The position numbers and the translations under genes were made by a program. The notes under the pieces are model-generated. The model was not told the origin of the DNA. It worked only from the letters and a program-made list of their open reading frames with translations, and did no database searches. Below, in pieces: positions 18,896 to 26,847 of a DNA stretch of 64,000 bases (positions are counted from its first letter, which is position 1; each line of letters starts with the position of its first letter). The DNA comes from Corynebacterium testudinoris. Lineage in GTDB: Bacteria > Actinomycetota > Actinomycetes > Mycobacteriales > Mycobacteriaceae. The stretch is taken from positions 496,001 through 560,000 of the forward strand of contig NZ_CP011545.1 of assembly GCF_001021045.1 (NCBI RefSeq), in the 5' to 3' direction.

Positions 18896-19780
18896 TTAGT
18901 TGTTGGCTGCCAGACGGTCCATGATCTCGGCGAGCTGGGCGCGGTCACGATCGACGGCGACAGCGGTGTTGCCGGAGGTCTTCTGCACGGCCTCGGCGAC
19001 AGACGGGTCCTTCCACAGCTCGGCCAGACGGTTGATCTTCTCATCGTCGGCCTTGGCGGCGGTGGTGACGAAGACGTTGATGTAGGGCTCGGCCTGCTCC
19101 GTGGACGGATCATCCTGGAAGATGGAGGACAGGGGATCGATGCCGGCGCGCTCGATGAAGGAGTTGTTGATGATCGCCGGAGTGCCCTCGTGGTAGGAGG
19201 TCGGGGTCTGCGCGGCATCAACCGGGGTGATGGTCACCTTGGAGGCGGCCTCGTCGATGTCGGCGGGGGTCGGGTTGAGCAGGCCCTCTTCCTTGAGGGT
19301 GATCAGCTCAGCCTGCACGAGCACGTTGATGGCGCGGCCCTGGTTGGTCGGGTCATTGGGGATGGTGATGTTCTGGCCCTCAATGCCGTCGAGGGAATCA
19401 TGGTCCTTCCAGTACAGGGCCAGCGGGTAGATCTCGGTGGCAGAGATCGGGACGAGGTCGTTGCCGGTGCCCTCGTTGTAGTTGTTCAAAAACAGCAGGT
19501 GCTGGAACTTGTTGACATCGATCTGACCCTGAGCGAGGGCATCGTTCGGGGTAGTGAAGTCGGAGAAGTTGACGATCTCAACCTCAATGCCTTCCGCCTT
19601 GGCCAGGTCGGTGAAGGCGTCCCACTCGCCGAGGCTGGCGTCGGTGGTACCGACGCGGATGGGAGCGTTGTCGGAACCGGAGGCCGAGTCGGAGCTGGAG
19701 TCAGACGAGGAGCAGGCGACGAGCCCGGTGGCAGCGATGACGGCTGCGGCGGCGCCCGCGAAGATGCGACGGAAGTTCAT
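18896..19780 (-). CDS. metQ: Methionine-binding lipoprotein
   Basis: A 294-residue substrate-binding lipoprotein of the NlpA/MetQ family. The signal peptide ends in the lipobox LVAC, followed by a Ser/Asp-rich linker. Family segments include LAQGQIDVNKFQHL and the conserved FVTTAAKADDEKI near the end. ATG at 19780 was preferred over upstream in-frame codons because the signal peptide begins there. It is the first gene of metQNI plus the HAD gene. A McbR-like site lies upstream. Confidence 0.93.
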   Translation of the reverse strand: MNFRRIFAGAAAAVIAATGLVACSSSDSSSDSASGSDNAPIRVGTTDASLGEWDAFTDLAKAEGIEVEIVNFSDFTTPNDALAQGQIDVNKFQHLLFLNNYNEGTGNDLVPISATEIYPLALYWKDHDSLDGIEGQNITIPNDPTNQGRAINVLVQAELITLKEEGLLNPTPADIDEAASKVTITPVDAAQTPTSYHEGTPAIINNSFIERAGIDPLSSIFQDDPSTEQAEPYINVFVTTAAKADDEKINRLAELWKDPSVAEAVQKTSGNTAVAVDRDRAQLAEIMDRLAANN

Positions 19781-19840
19781 GTCGAAGTAATCCTTAACAG
19801 TTGGGTGGTGATATCGCTGATTGCACAACCTAGCACCGCC

Positions 19841-19856
19841 CGTACAGCTCTGTCTA
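19841..19856. promoter_or_regulatory. McbR-like half-site upstream of metQ
   Basis: Read on the metQ strand the sequence is TAGAC-AGAGCT-GTACG. The known McbR consensus in C. glutamicum is TAGAC-N6-GTCTA, so one half is exact and the other matches in the first bases. A similar half-exact site lies before metY at 35594-35609. McbR represses sulfur-amino-acid genes; the assignment is inference. Confidence 0.4.
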
Positions 19857-19920
19857 CTTTGAATTCAGGGGGTAGGGCTGGAGGTTGGTACAGACATTCG
19901 ATTCCGCTACTTTTAAGGCT

Positions 19921-22900
19921 ATGAGATTTAATGGCGGGGCGCCCCTCAACTGGTCGCGGCTGGAGCGCATCCTCTCCGGCCGCGAGGGCCCCACGCCGGT
20001 CCCGGTCGATCACCTGGGTACGGAGGCCCCTCGTCGCCCGGTGGGCCAGTCGGGTCAGTCGGGCACACCCTTCGCCGAGCTTCATGCCGTCTCGTCCTAC
20101 AGCTTCCTGGGTGGGGCCAGCGAGCCGGAGGAGCTGGTGACCAGGGCCGTCGAACTTGGCTTGTCCGCCTTGGCGTTGGTGGATCGCGATGGGTTTTATG
20201 GCGCGGTGAAATTTGCCGAGGCCGCCGCCGCGGTGGACCTGCCCACCATCTTCGGGGCGGAGCTGACGATGGGGGATCGCATCCTCACCGTGTTGGCCCG
20301 CAGCCCCGAGGGTTATCGTCGGCTATCGCACCTGATGACCGATGCGCACATGATCACCGGGGTGAAAGGCGAGGTGTCCTATCCTCCCCTGGAGGGTGTG
20401 GCAGAAGCCCTCGATGGGCACGGCCTGGTGCTGCTTGGATGGGAATGGTCTGATGACATCGGGGAGGTCATTGCGGCCTTCGGGACCGACAACGTGGTCC
20501 TGGAATATACCGCCACCATGACCCCGGAAGACGCTGACCACCACGAACTTCTTGATAGGTGGAACAACCTCCGCGCGGTCGCCACCGCGGTTCCCGGTGC
20601 GGCGACCCGGGATCGCTCCCGGCTGGCCGGGGCGAAGCGCGCGCTGGCCCGTCGGCTCTCGCTTCCCGACGCCGAGCCAGACCTGCACCCCATGGGTGCG
20701 CCCTGGATGCGCTCAGGCGACCAAATGGTCCGACTCCTGCCGGGCCGAGAATCATTGGTGGAGCAGACCCTCGCCGTGGCCCGGGAGTGCGCCTTCACCC
20801 TCGACCTGGTGGCCCCGGAGCTGCCAGACTTTCCCACCCCGAATGGGCACAGCGAAATGTCCTGGTTAAGGGAGAAGACCCGGGAGCGGGCGCGGCGCAG
20901 ATACGCCACCCGCCCGGAGGATATCCGGGAGCGGGCGCACCGGCAGATCGACTACGAATTGGAGGTGATTGAACAGCTGAACTTCCCCGGGTACTTCCTC
21001 ATCGTCTGTGACCTCGTGGACTTCTGTCGCGATCACAACATTCTCTGTCAGGGGCGGGGCTCAGCGGCGAACTCGGCAGTGTGCTTCGCGCTCGGCATCA
21101 CCAACGCCGAGCCCATTAGTGCGGGGCTGTTATTCGAACGTTTTCTCTCACCCAACCGAGATGGCCCACCCGACATTGATATCGACATTGAGTCAGGGCG
21201 ACGCGAAGAGGTCATCCAGTACGTTTATGAGCGCCACGGGCGGGCGAAAGCAGCCCAAGTAGCCAACGTCATCACCTACCGGACCAAGGGGTCTGTTCGC
21301 GACGCCGCCCGCGCCCTCGGCTACCCGCAGGGCAGCGCCGATGCCTGGAGCAAGGGCACCGCCGAACCGCCGCCGGAGGTGCTGGAGCTGGCAGCCCAGT
21401 TCAAGGGGCAACCCCGCCACCTGGGCATCCACTCCGGCGGCATGGTCATCTGTGATCGCCCCATCGCCGACGTTGTCCCCGTCGAATGGGCCCGGATGGA
21501 AAAGCGCTCGGTTGTGCAATGGGATAAAGACGACTGCGCCTCCGCCGGCCTGGTCAAGTTCGACCTGCTTGGCCTGGGCATGCTCGAAGCCCTGCACCAC
21601 ATGATGGACCTCGTGGAAGAACAACACGGCCGGCGCGTAAACCTGTGGGAGCTGGACCTGGCGGAGCCGGCGGTCTACGACATGCTCTGCCGTGCCGACG
21701 CCGTCGGAGTATTCCAGGTCGAATCCCGCGCGCAGCTGTCCACCCTCCCGCGGCTCAAACCCCGCTGTTTTTTCGACCTCGTGGTGGAGGTCGCGCTCAT
21801 CCGCCCCGGCCCCATCCAGGGCGGATCCGTCCACCCCTACCTGCGCCGCCGGGATGGCCTGGAGGAGATCACCTACGACCACCCCGTGCTGGAAAAATCC
21901 CTGGGAAAGACGCTGGGCATCCCACTGTTCCAGGAACAGCTGATGCAGGTGGCTGTCGACGCCGCCGGTTTCAGCGGAGCCGAAGCCGACGAATTGCGCC
22001 GCGCCATGGGATCCAAGCGATCCCCGGCCCGGATGGCGGCGCTGCGCGATCGCTTCTTCCGGGGAGCACACGAAACCAACGGCATCGACGGGGCCGTCGC
22101 GGAGAAACTATGGAACAAGATCGTCGCGTTCGCCGCCTACGGCTTCCCCGAATCGCATTCCCAATCCTTTGCCTCCCTGGTGTACTTCTCGGCGTGGTTC
22201 AAACACCACTACCCGGCGGAGTTCTGCGTTGGCCTGCTCCGCGCCCAACCGATGGGCTTCTACTCCCCACAATCGCTCATCCAGGACGCCCGCCGACACG
22301 GGGTGCAGATACTACCGGTGGACGTCAACGAATCCGGTGAGCACGCCCGAGTAGTGGACGGCCAGATCCGGATGGGCCTCAACCTCATCAACGGCGTGAA
22401 GGAAGCCGCCGCTCGCATCGAAGCCGCCGCCCCTTTCACCGGCATCCCGGACCTGTCGCGCCGGGCCGATCTCACGGTGGCGCACGTCGAAGCCCTGGCG
22501 CGGGCCGGGGCCTTGGACTGCTTTGGCATCGACCGACGGCAAGCATTGTGGGAGGCCGGGGTGGCGGCGACCGAGCGGGAGGGAATGCTGCCAGGGCTCT
22601 CGGCCATCGAAGCCCCAGCGTTACCCGGGATGAGCTCACTGGAGCTCCTCGTCGCCGATGTCAGCAGCACCGGGGTGACCCCGCAGACGCAGCCGATGGC
22701 GATGGTGCGCGATCAGCTAGCAGAGGCAGGCATCCTCCGGGCCTGCGACCTGCGCAGCGTGCCGGATGGCACGCGGGTACGCATCGCGGGCGTGGTCACA
22801 CATCGGCAACGACCACAGACCGCCTCAGGGCTGACATTTCTAGGCATGGAGGATGAGACCGGGCTGATGAACGTCATGGTCTCGGTGGGACTATGGAAGC

Positions 22901-23049
22901 GGCAACGGGTAGTCGCGCGGACCTCAAAGGTGCTGGTGGTGCGGGGAATCGTGCAGAACGCGACCGGGGCGACGAGTGTTGTGGCGGACCGGCTGGAGCC
23001 CCTGACGATCGGGGAGTGGTTTAGCCGCGGTTCGCGGGACTTCCGCTAG
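19921..23049 (+). CDS. dnaE2: Error-prone DNA polymerase III alpha subunit
   Basis: A 1042-residue C-family polymerase. The PHP domain begins AELHAVSSYSFLGGAS. The palm has the aspartates in PPDIDIDIESGRREEVIQYV, and the region CQGRGSAANSAVCFAL is diagnostic. The C-terminal OB fold is VRIAGVVTHRQRPQTA. The short size and ImuAB association mark DnaE2 rather than replicative DnaE1. ATG at 19921 (MRFNGG) gives an N terminus similar to mycobacterial DnaE2; upstream TTG at 19885 is possible. It is the induced polymerase for translesion synthesis with ImuA' and ImuB. Confidence 0.93.
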   Translation: MRFNGGAPLNWSRLERILSGREGPTPVPVDHLGTEAPRRPVGQSGQSGTPFAELHAVSSYSFLGGASEPEELVTRAVELGLSALALVDRDGFYGAVKFAEAAAAVDLPTIFGAELTMGDRILTVLARSPEGYRRLSHLMTDAHMITGVKGEVSYPPLEGVAEALDGHGLVLLGWEWSDDIGEVIAAFGTDNVVLEYTATMTPEDADHHELLDRWNNLRAVATAVPGAATRDRSRLAGAKRALARRLSLPDAEPDLHPMGAPWMRSGDQMVRLLPGRESLVEQTLAVARECAFTLDLVAPELPDFPTPNGHSEMSWLREKTRERARRRYATRPEDIRERAHRQIDYELEVIEQLNFPGYFLIVCDLVDFCRDHNILCQGRGSAANSAVCFALGITNAEPISAGLLFERFLSPNRDGPPDIDIDIESGRREEVIQYVYERHGRAKAAQVANVITYRTKGSVRDAARALGYPQGSADAWSKGTAEPPPEVLELAAQFKGQPRHLGIHSGGMVICDRPIADVVPVEWARMEKRSVVQWDKDDCASAGLVKFDLLGLGMLEALHHMMDLVEEQHGRRVNLWELDLAEPAVYDMLCRADAVGVFQVESRAQLSTLPRLKPRCFFDLVVEVALIRPGPIQGGSVHPYLRRRDGLEEITYDHPVLEKSLGKTLGIPLFQEQLMQVAVDAAGFSGAEADELRRAMGSKRSPARMAALRDRFFRGAHETNGIDGAVAEKLWNKIVAFAAYGFPESHSQSFASLVYFSAWFKHHYPAEFCVGLLRAQPMGFYSPQSLIQDARRHGVQILPVDVNESGEHARVVDGQIRMGLNLINGVKEAAARIEAAAPFTGIPDLSRRADLTVAHVEALARAGALDCFGIDRRQALWEAGVAATEREGMLPGLSAIEAPALPGMSSLELLVADVSSTGVTPQTQPMAMVRDQLAEAGILRACDLRSVPDGTRVRIAGVVTHRQRPQTASGLTFLGMEDETGLMNVMVSVGLWKRQRVVARTSKVLVVRGIVQNATGATSVVADRLEPLTIGEWFSRGSRDFR

Positions 23050-23339
23050 CTCGCTTGAAGCTGGAACTAGTAAACGGTCGGAGAGTGCCAGAAGGTTTGT
23101 GCGTCGGGGATTCCTTACGTCAAAGAGATAAACTTGAGCGACGACTTCGGCATGACCACGCCCCGAAGCGATCGAGGGAAAGCTGCTTGCCAAGGATGCC
23201 AACGACCTCCTGGTAGTCCCCCGTGGGTTGAGGGCTGGGGCTGCCGGAGTATTGCTTTGCACCACAGTGCCTCCTAAAAAGTGGTCACGTCTGGCGCGCC
23301 GAAGTATGGCAGCTGTCAGAAAGGGAGATGGGGCATGTA

Positions 23340-24185
23340 TCAGGGCCGAGACTTGAATTCTTTCAGTGTTTGCACAGTGGTGATTCTTGGGGTGGAGTGC
23401 TCCTCCAGGTGAAGAAGGTATGTACTCCGCACGGCCTCTCTAGCGAAGCCGCCAGGTTTGCTGGGCATCCTCTGCTTTTTGTCAGTTAGCAGCCCGGCCT
23501 TCTCCAGCTGGTTCAACCCACGTGCTCGTGTCGACGGGGTAAGCCCAATACGTTGCTCGAAACGGGCGATCGACCACCACATCGGCTCGAGCGGGTCGTT
23601 TCTCTCTGCGAGTATGGCCAGCATCATTGCGAGGCCGGGTGTGCCCAGATCGTAGAACTCGTCGTTCTGCCACAACGTAATGGGTATCTTTACCCACCGG
23701 TTCCTCTTGTCTTTCGAACCCCTTGGCGGTAGGTATGGTGACCCATCGCCAGACTCATCGAGCAGTGTGATCATTGATGGCTGACCTTTTTTGCGCTCCA
23801 ACGCAATGAGGTTCGCTTCTTCTAGCCTTCGCAGCGCGTTGGTGATCCGCCGGGCATAGGTTTCTTCTGGTTCTGCAAGGCCGAGGAGTTCCGCCCACTG
23901 CCGTGCAGGAATGTTGGTAGTGTACGGCTCGGCGCTGCACCGCCATAGGAGCGCCAGGTACAAACGGAGCGTGATCCCGTCCCGGCTGCCGGATTTCACC
24001 AGACGCCCCATGGGTGTGTCTGCTTTCTCTCCCTTTTTCGCGTCCACGTCACGGATGAAACGGGTTCGCACGGGAATCTCTTCTCGCCTTGACCCCTTCT
24101 TCATCTCCCTCGCACGCCTTTTGGCCCTGGTTACTATCTCCTCAGATGACGGCTGGGTCGTGAGGTTAGTTCTCTCTGCTACCAT
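23340..24185 (-). CDS. Tandem winged-helix protein of an accessory patch
   Basis: A 281-residue protein I do not recognise. Residues 1-70 are basic. Residues about 70-150 (LRLYLALLWRC … RRITNALRRLEEANLIAL) and about 168-250 (KIPITLWQNDEFYDL … STRARGLNQLEKAGLL) look like two winged-helix modules in a row. That architecture occurs in plasmid replication initiators and in regulators of integrative elements, but no initiator signature is visible. The start ATG at 24185 has a strong GGGAGGA site. Base composition is lower in GC than the neighbours and non-coding sequence surrounds it, suggesting acquisition. Confidence 0.65.
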   Translation of the reverse strand: MVAERTNLTTQPSSEEIVTRAKRRAREMKKGSRREEIPVRTRFIRDVDAKKGEKADTPMGRLVKSGSRDGITLRLYLALLWRCSAEPYTTNIPARQWAELLGLAEPEETYARRITNALRRLEEANLIALERKKGQPSMITLLDESGDGSPYLPPRGSKDKRNRWVKIPITLWQNDEFYDLGTPGLAMMLAILAERNDPLEPMWWSIARFEQRIGLTPSTRARGLNQLEKAGLLTDKKQRMPSKPGGFAREAVRSTYLLHLEEHSTPRITTVQTLKEFKSRP

Positions 24186-24850
24186 CAATTCCTCCCGGTG
24201 TACGCTGCGAAGTTAAATTGGATCTCCTTACTTCACTCTCTGACTGTACTTGTTAGATCGCATTAACGCACCTACCTACAGGGCAGTAACGAGCTCAGTT
24301 GAGGTGCTGTAACGTGCATAATTCAGTTGCCAATCCTCCTATTTGCAGTGGTAGGGGCTATGAATCATGCAAATGCTTGGTACACTATGGCTCAGGCACA
24401 ACGAAATAGCCGTAAACGTCCTGGTGATCCCCGAGGTGCGGGGGCAGCGTCAAGATAGGGTGCGTGCGCAATGTCGATGTGTCAGGGTGTAGTCGGAAGC
24501 GGTTCGCGAAGTGCTTCTTGTCTGCTAGTTCGTTTCTCTCTCCCATGGGTGGAGGTGGGATTCGTGGCTCAGGTACGCCCGCTGCGGGCCCCGGCTGATA
24601 ACCGGGGCCTTGCGGCTTTTGTGGATACCTGGGTGCTGCCGTGGTGACGTTTTGAGCCACGCGATATCTTGCCTTCTAAAAAACAATGTCCTTGAACTGT
24701 CCTTGAACTGCGATGGTTGCGGGGTGGGGTGCAGATAGATGGACATAGGTTTCAAGTGACGGTCAAGCTACCGCCTGGCCTCTAAATCCGCCCCACCAAA
24801 TCCCGCGGACGCGGCACAATATGTGGCCTACAGATTTAAGGGGAGTCCAT
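24186..24850. other. Low-coding accessory interval
   Basis: About 660 bases between the winged-helix gene and the PIN remnant. I see no convincing gene. A Pro-rich reading at 24385-24660 on the minus strand and a 23-codon reading from 24387 on the plus strand lack support. A terminator-like hairpin lies at 24587-24609, and GTCCTTGAACT is repeated in tandem near 24687-24709. The composition suggests degraded mobile DNA. Confidence 0.5.
24587..24620 (+). terminator. Intrinsic terminator-like hairpin
   Basis: GGCCCCGG (24587-24594) pairs with CCGGGGCC (24602-24609) around a seven-base loop, followed by TTGCGGCTTTT on the plus strand. No gene ending just upstream on the plus strand is recognisable, so it may belong to a lost gene. 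Confidence 0.5.
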
Positions 24851-25407
24851 CTATGGCCGGAGTAGGGCTGCCGCGTTCGGGGCCCCCGACCTGGCCAAAG
24901 AATCAAGCACATCATTGATCGTTTTGGGTGGATTCTTGAAAGCAGCCGTCGCATAGGTGACGGCTTGGGTGACAAGAGTGCTGTGGAGATCAATCTGATC
25001 ACACAAGAACTCGTCTGCCCCCTGTATCTCGATGTCGTATTGGTTCATCACGTGCTGGGGAAAGTCTCGCTTGTTCTCGGTGACGATCACCTGAGCACCG
25101 CATTTGATCGCAGCAGCCAGGACATGCCGGTCATCAGGATCTGGCAAGATCAACGACTCAACTAGACCCTCATATCCGGTCACAAGACAGTCATCTATGG
25201 CTCGGCACATCAGTTGACGAGTTCGACGGAATTTTTCGGGGTCGATGTCTGGCCGATTGGCCTGGAGATTGCGAAAGACCTCATCCAGGATTTCATTGGT
25301 CCACCGGGCTCGGAAGATGCCGATGCCAGCCACCCTGATGAGGATGTCGCGCAATGTGTTGGGGTAGAGCGTATCGACGTCACCCCGATGACGGTGAAGC
25401 TACTCAC
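24851..25407 (-). pseudogene. PIN-domain toxin, frameshifted near its start
   Basis: The main frame (24851-25354) encodes a VapC-like PIN ribonuclease of the kind paired with HTH antitoxins: FRARWTNEILDEV, then DPDDRHVLAAAI, then the acidic TENKRDFP. It has no proper start; it opens only at TTG within YPNTLRDIL. The true start should be GTG at 25407, overlapping the antitoxin stop by four bases (GTGA), giving VSSFTVI, but that frame leaves the PIN frame at a CCCC/GGGG run (25383-25386). One extra G would restore FTVIGG-DVDTLYPNTL. The toxin is thus probably inactive, or switchable by the homopolymer. Confidence 0.75.
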
Positions 25408-25859
25408 TCGTAGAGGTCTATCCCCTCGGTGAGGGCGGCGAGCTCGTCTGCGGCCGCGCGGGCGTCGAGGTCCCGTTGGTGTTTGTAGGCTTCTACATCA
25501 GCCGCATATATACGCCGATGAGTGCCGACCTTGTGGGCGGGCAAAATATCCTGATCTATCAGCTTGACCACATGGGGGCGGGAGACATTGAGTAAATTTG
25601 CTGCCTGCTGAGTGGTCAGCTCTGCGCTCGTAGGCACCACGCTCACCGATCTTCCAGCCACCACATTGGTTAGGACCTTCTGGAGTACCGTCGCAACCTC
25701 CCTGGAGAGACGAATCACGTCATCAGAATTCTCCACGGCGACGTAGACATCCTGGCGGGTAGACGTTCCGCTCAGCACGGAGTTGATCTTTGCCAACGCC
25801 TCGCGAGCGTGGTCGACAGCCATGTTGTTGGTGGTTTCGTTGCCCTGGAGATCCGACAC
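25404..25859 (-). CDS. HTH antitoxin partner of the PIN toxin
   Basis: A 151-residue protein. The excisionase/MerR-like helix-turn-helix lies at about residues 82-135 (LTTQQAANLLNVSRPHVVKLI, key residues TQQAA-LL-VSRP-V; then GTHRRIYAADVEAY). This domain is the usual DNA-binding antitoxin upstream of RSP_2947-type PIN toxins. GTG at 25859 is the start. The stop overlaps the presumed toxin start by 4 bases, and the short AT-richer stretch upstream (AAACGCAATAAACGAAACG) is a plausible autoregulatory site. Confidence 0.8.
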   Translation of the reverse strand: MSDLQGNETTNNMAVDHAREALAKINSVLSGTSTRQDVYVAVENSDDVIRLSREVATVLQKVLTNVVAGRSVSVVPTSAELTTQQAANLLNVSRPHVVKLIDQDILPAHKVGTHRRIYAADVEAYKHQRDLDARAAADELAALTEGIDLYE

Positions 25860-26136
25860 AATTCCACCTTATCCATTAAACGCAATAAACGAAACGGTAG
25901 CGTTGGCGGTGTTATGCCTGCCGTGCCATCACCTGCCACCTGGTACTTGACAATGAGGTCTCGGAACAAGCCCCGCATGGCCTGAATATCTACGAACTTA
26001 GGCCGGGATTTCCCAACATAACCACAGGGAAGGAGCTAGCGAAACAGATGCTCAGAGTGCTCCTGCTGGAACACGTCATCCCCGCCGTCAACGCAAAGAT
26101 CGAGCCACTAGCTGGGTGCTCTACCGCGAAGTCTGG

Positions 26137-26153
26137 CCCTGGAGCGACCAGGG
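26137..26153 (-). terminator. Hairpin after the small membrane protein gene
   Basis: CCCTGG (26137-26142) pairs with CCAGGG (26148-26153) with a five-base loop, directly after the stop codon of the minus-strand gene at 26154. There is no U run, so terminator activity is uncertain. Confidence 0.4.
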
Positions 26154-26357
26154 TCAGAGCCGATCGCGAATCAGCTCGATGGCCATGAGGATCGCGGAGG
26201 CGATGACGGTCAGCGTGGCCCAGGTGACCAGGAAGAAGAGGATGCTGAAGATGTTCAGCGGCATATCCTGGGTTACCAGCGTGGAGATGAAAGCGATGAC
26301 GACAGCGATCGTCGCCCCCGTGGGGATCTTGGCCAGAAAGTACTCGAACGCGGTCAC
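26154..26357 (-). CDS. Small two-helix membrane protein
   Basis: A 67-residue protein with two hydrophobic helices (TIAVVIAFISTLV and IFSILFFLVTWATLTVIASAIL, the latter about residues 34-57) and a charged C terminus. The pattern resembles SCO4848-like actinobacterial small membrane proteins, but I cannot assign a function. It is divergent from the PH-domain operon, with 40 bases between the start codons. Confidence 0.65.
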   Translation of the reverse strand: MTAFEYFLAKIPTGATIAVVIAFISTLVTQDMPLNIFSILFFLVTWATLTVIASAILMAIELIRDRL

Positions 26358-26397
26358 GGGAGATCATTGTAGTTAAGGGATCGTTAAGGTGAGAGGT

Positions 26398-26847
26398 ATG
26401 AATCCCGTTTCTCCCAAGCTGGTCACTGCCCGATATCTCAGCCGATTGCCCTGGATTGCCGTGCTGGGGATCAGTTTCGCCGTTGCCGCCTGGCTGCTGA
26501 GCCCGTGGTTGTGGATCGGGGCTGGGGTTTTTGTGGCGTTCTTTCTCTGGCAGCTGTGGCTCATCCCTGCTCAGGTCAAGCTGTTGGGTTGGCAGGAAAC
26601 GGCGGATGAGCTGCTGATCACGAAGGGCAAGCTCTGGCACACCTTCACAGTTGTGCCTTATGGCCGCATTCAGTTCGTCGACGTCACCGCGGGGCCCATC
26701 GATCGGCCCCTGGGAATGAAGACCCTGGAGCTGCACACGGCGTCGGCCACCTCTGATTCTTCGGTCGAGGGGTTGCCCGCCGAAGTGGCGGATGCCTTGC
26801 GCGATCGCCTGGCCATCAAGGCCCGCGAGAGGATGAGCGGCCTGTGA
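26398..26847 (+). CDS. YdbS-like PH-domain membrane protein
   Basis: A 149-residue protein with two N-terminal membrane helices and a bacterial PH (DUF304) domain: GWQETADELLITKGKLWH, then VVPYGRIQFVDVTAGPIDRPLGM (key residues PYGRIQ-VD…GPI-R-LG). ATG at 26398 has AAGGTGAG upstream; GTG at 26389 is an alternative. The gene overlaps the next by four bases, forming the widespread YdbS–YdbT pair of unknown envelope function. Confidence 0.85.
   Translation: MNPVSPKLVTARYLSRLPWIAVLGISFAVAAWLLSPWLWIGAGVFVAFFLWQLWLIPAQVKLLGWQETADELLITKGKLWHTFTVVPYGRIQFVDVTAGPIDRPLGMKTLELHTASATSDSSVEGLPAEVADALRDRLAIKARERMSGL

Noticed and set aside
22924..23265. A 113-codon minus-strand ORF with an AGGAGG site before GTG
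   Set aside because: It overlaps the dnaE2 end by about 125 bases, the second half reads as antisense of dnaE2, and no domain or family is visible. The ribosome site alone is not enough.
24541..24570. Minus-strand segment resembling a tRNA/tmRNA 3' end (CGAATCCCACCTCCACCCA)
   Set aside because: No T-arm or acceptor stem can be formed with the flanking sequence, so an attachment site in a tRNA or ssrA gene is not supported.
24385..24660. Pro-rich 91-codon minus-strand reading (starts GTG GCT CAA)
   Set aside because: Composition reflects the GC-rich hairpin region it crosses; no homologue or ribosome site recognised.
25900..26140. Plus-strand frame reading …GLNIYELRPGFPN… LLLEHVIPAVNAKIEP…
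   Set aside because: Protein-like but has no start or ribosome site and stops after about 80 codons. It could be a gene remnant, yet I cannot name a parent family.
25990..26736. 248-codon minus-strand ORF across the PH-domain start
   Set aside because: It is antisense to the YdbS-like gene and a small membrane gene, with Arg/His/Pro-rich shadow composition.
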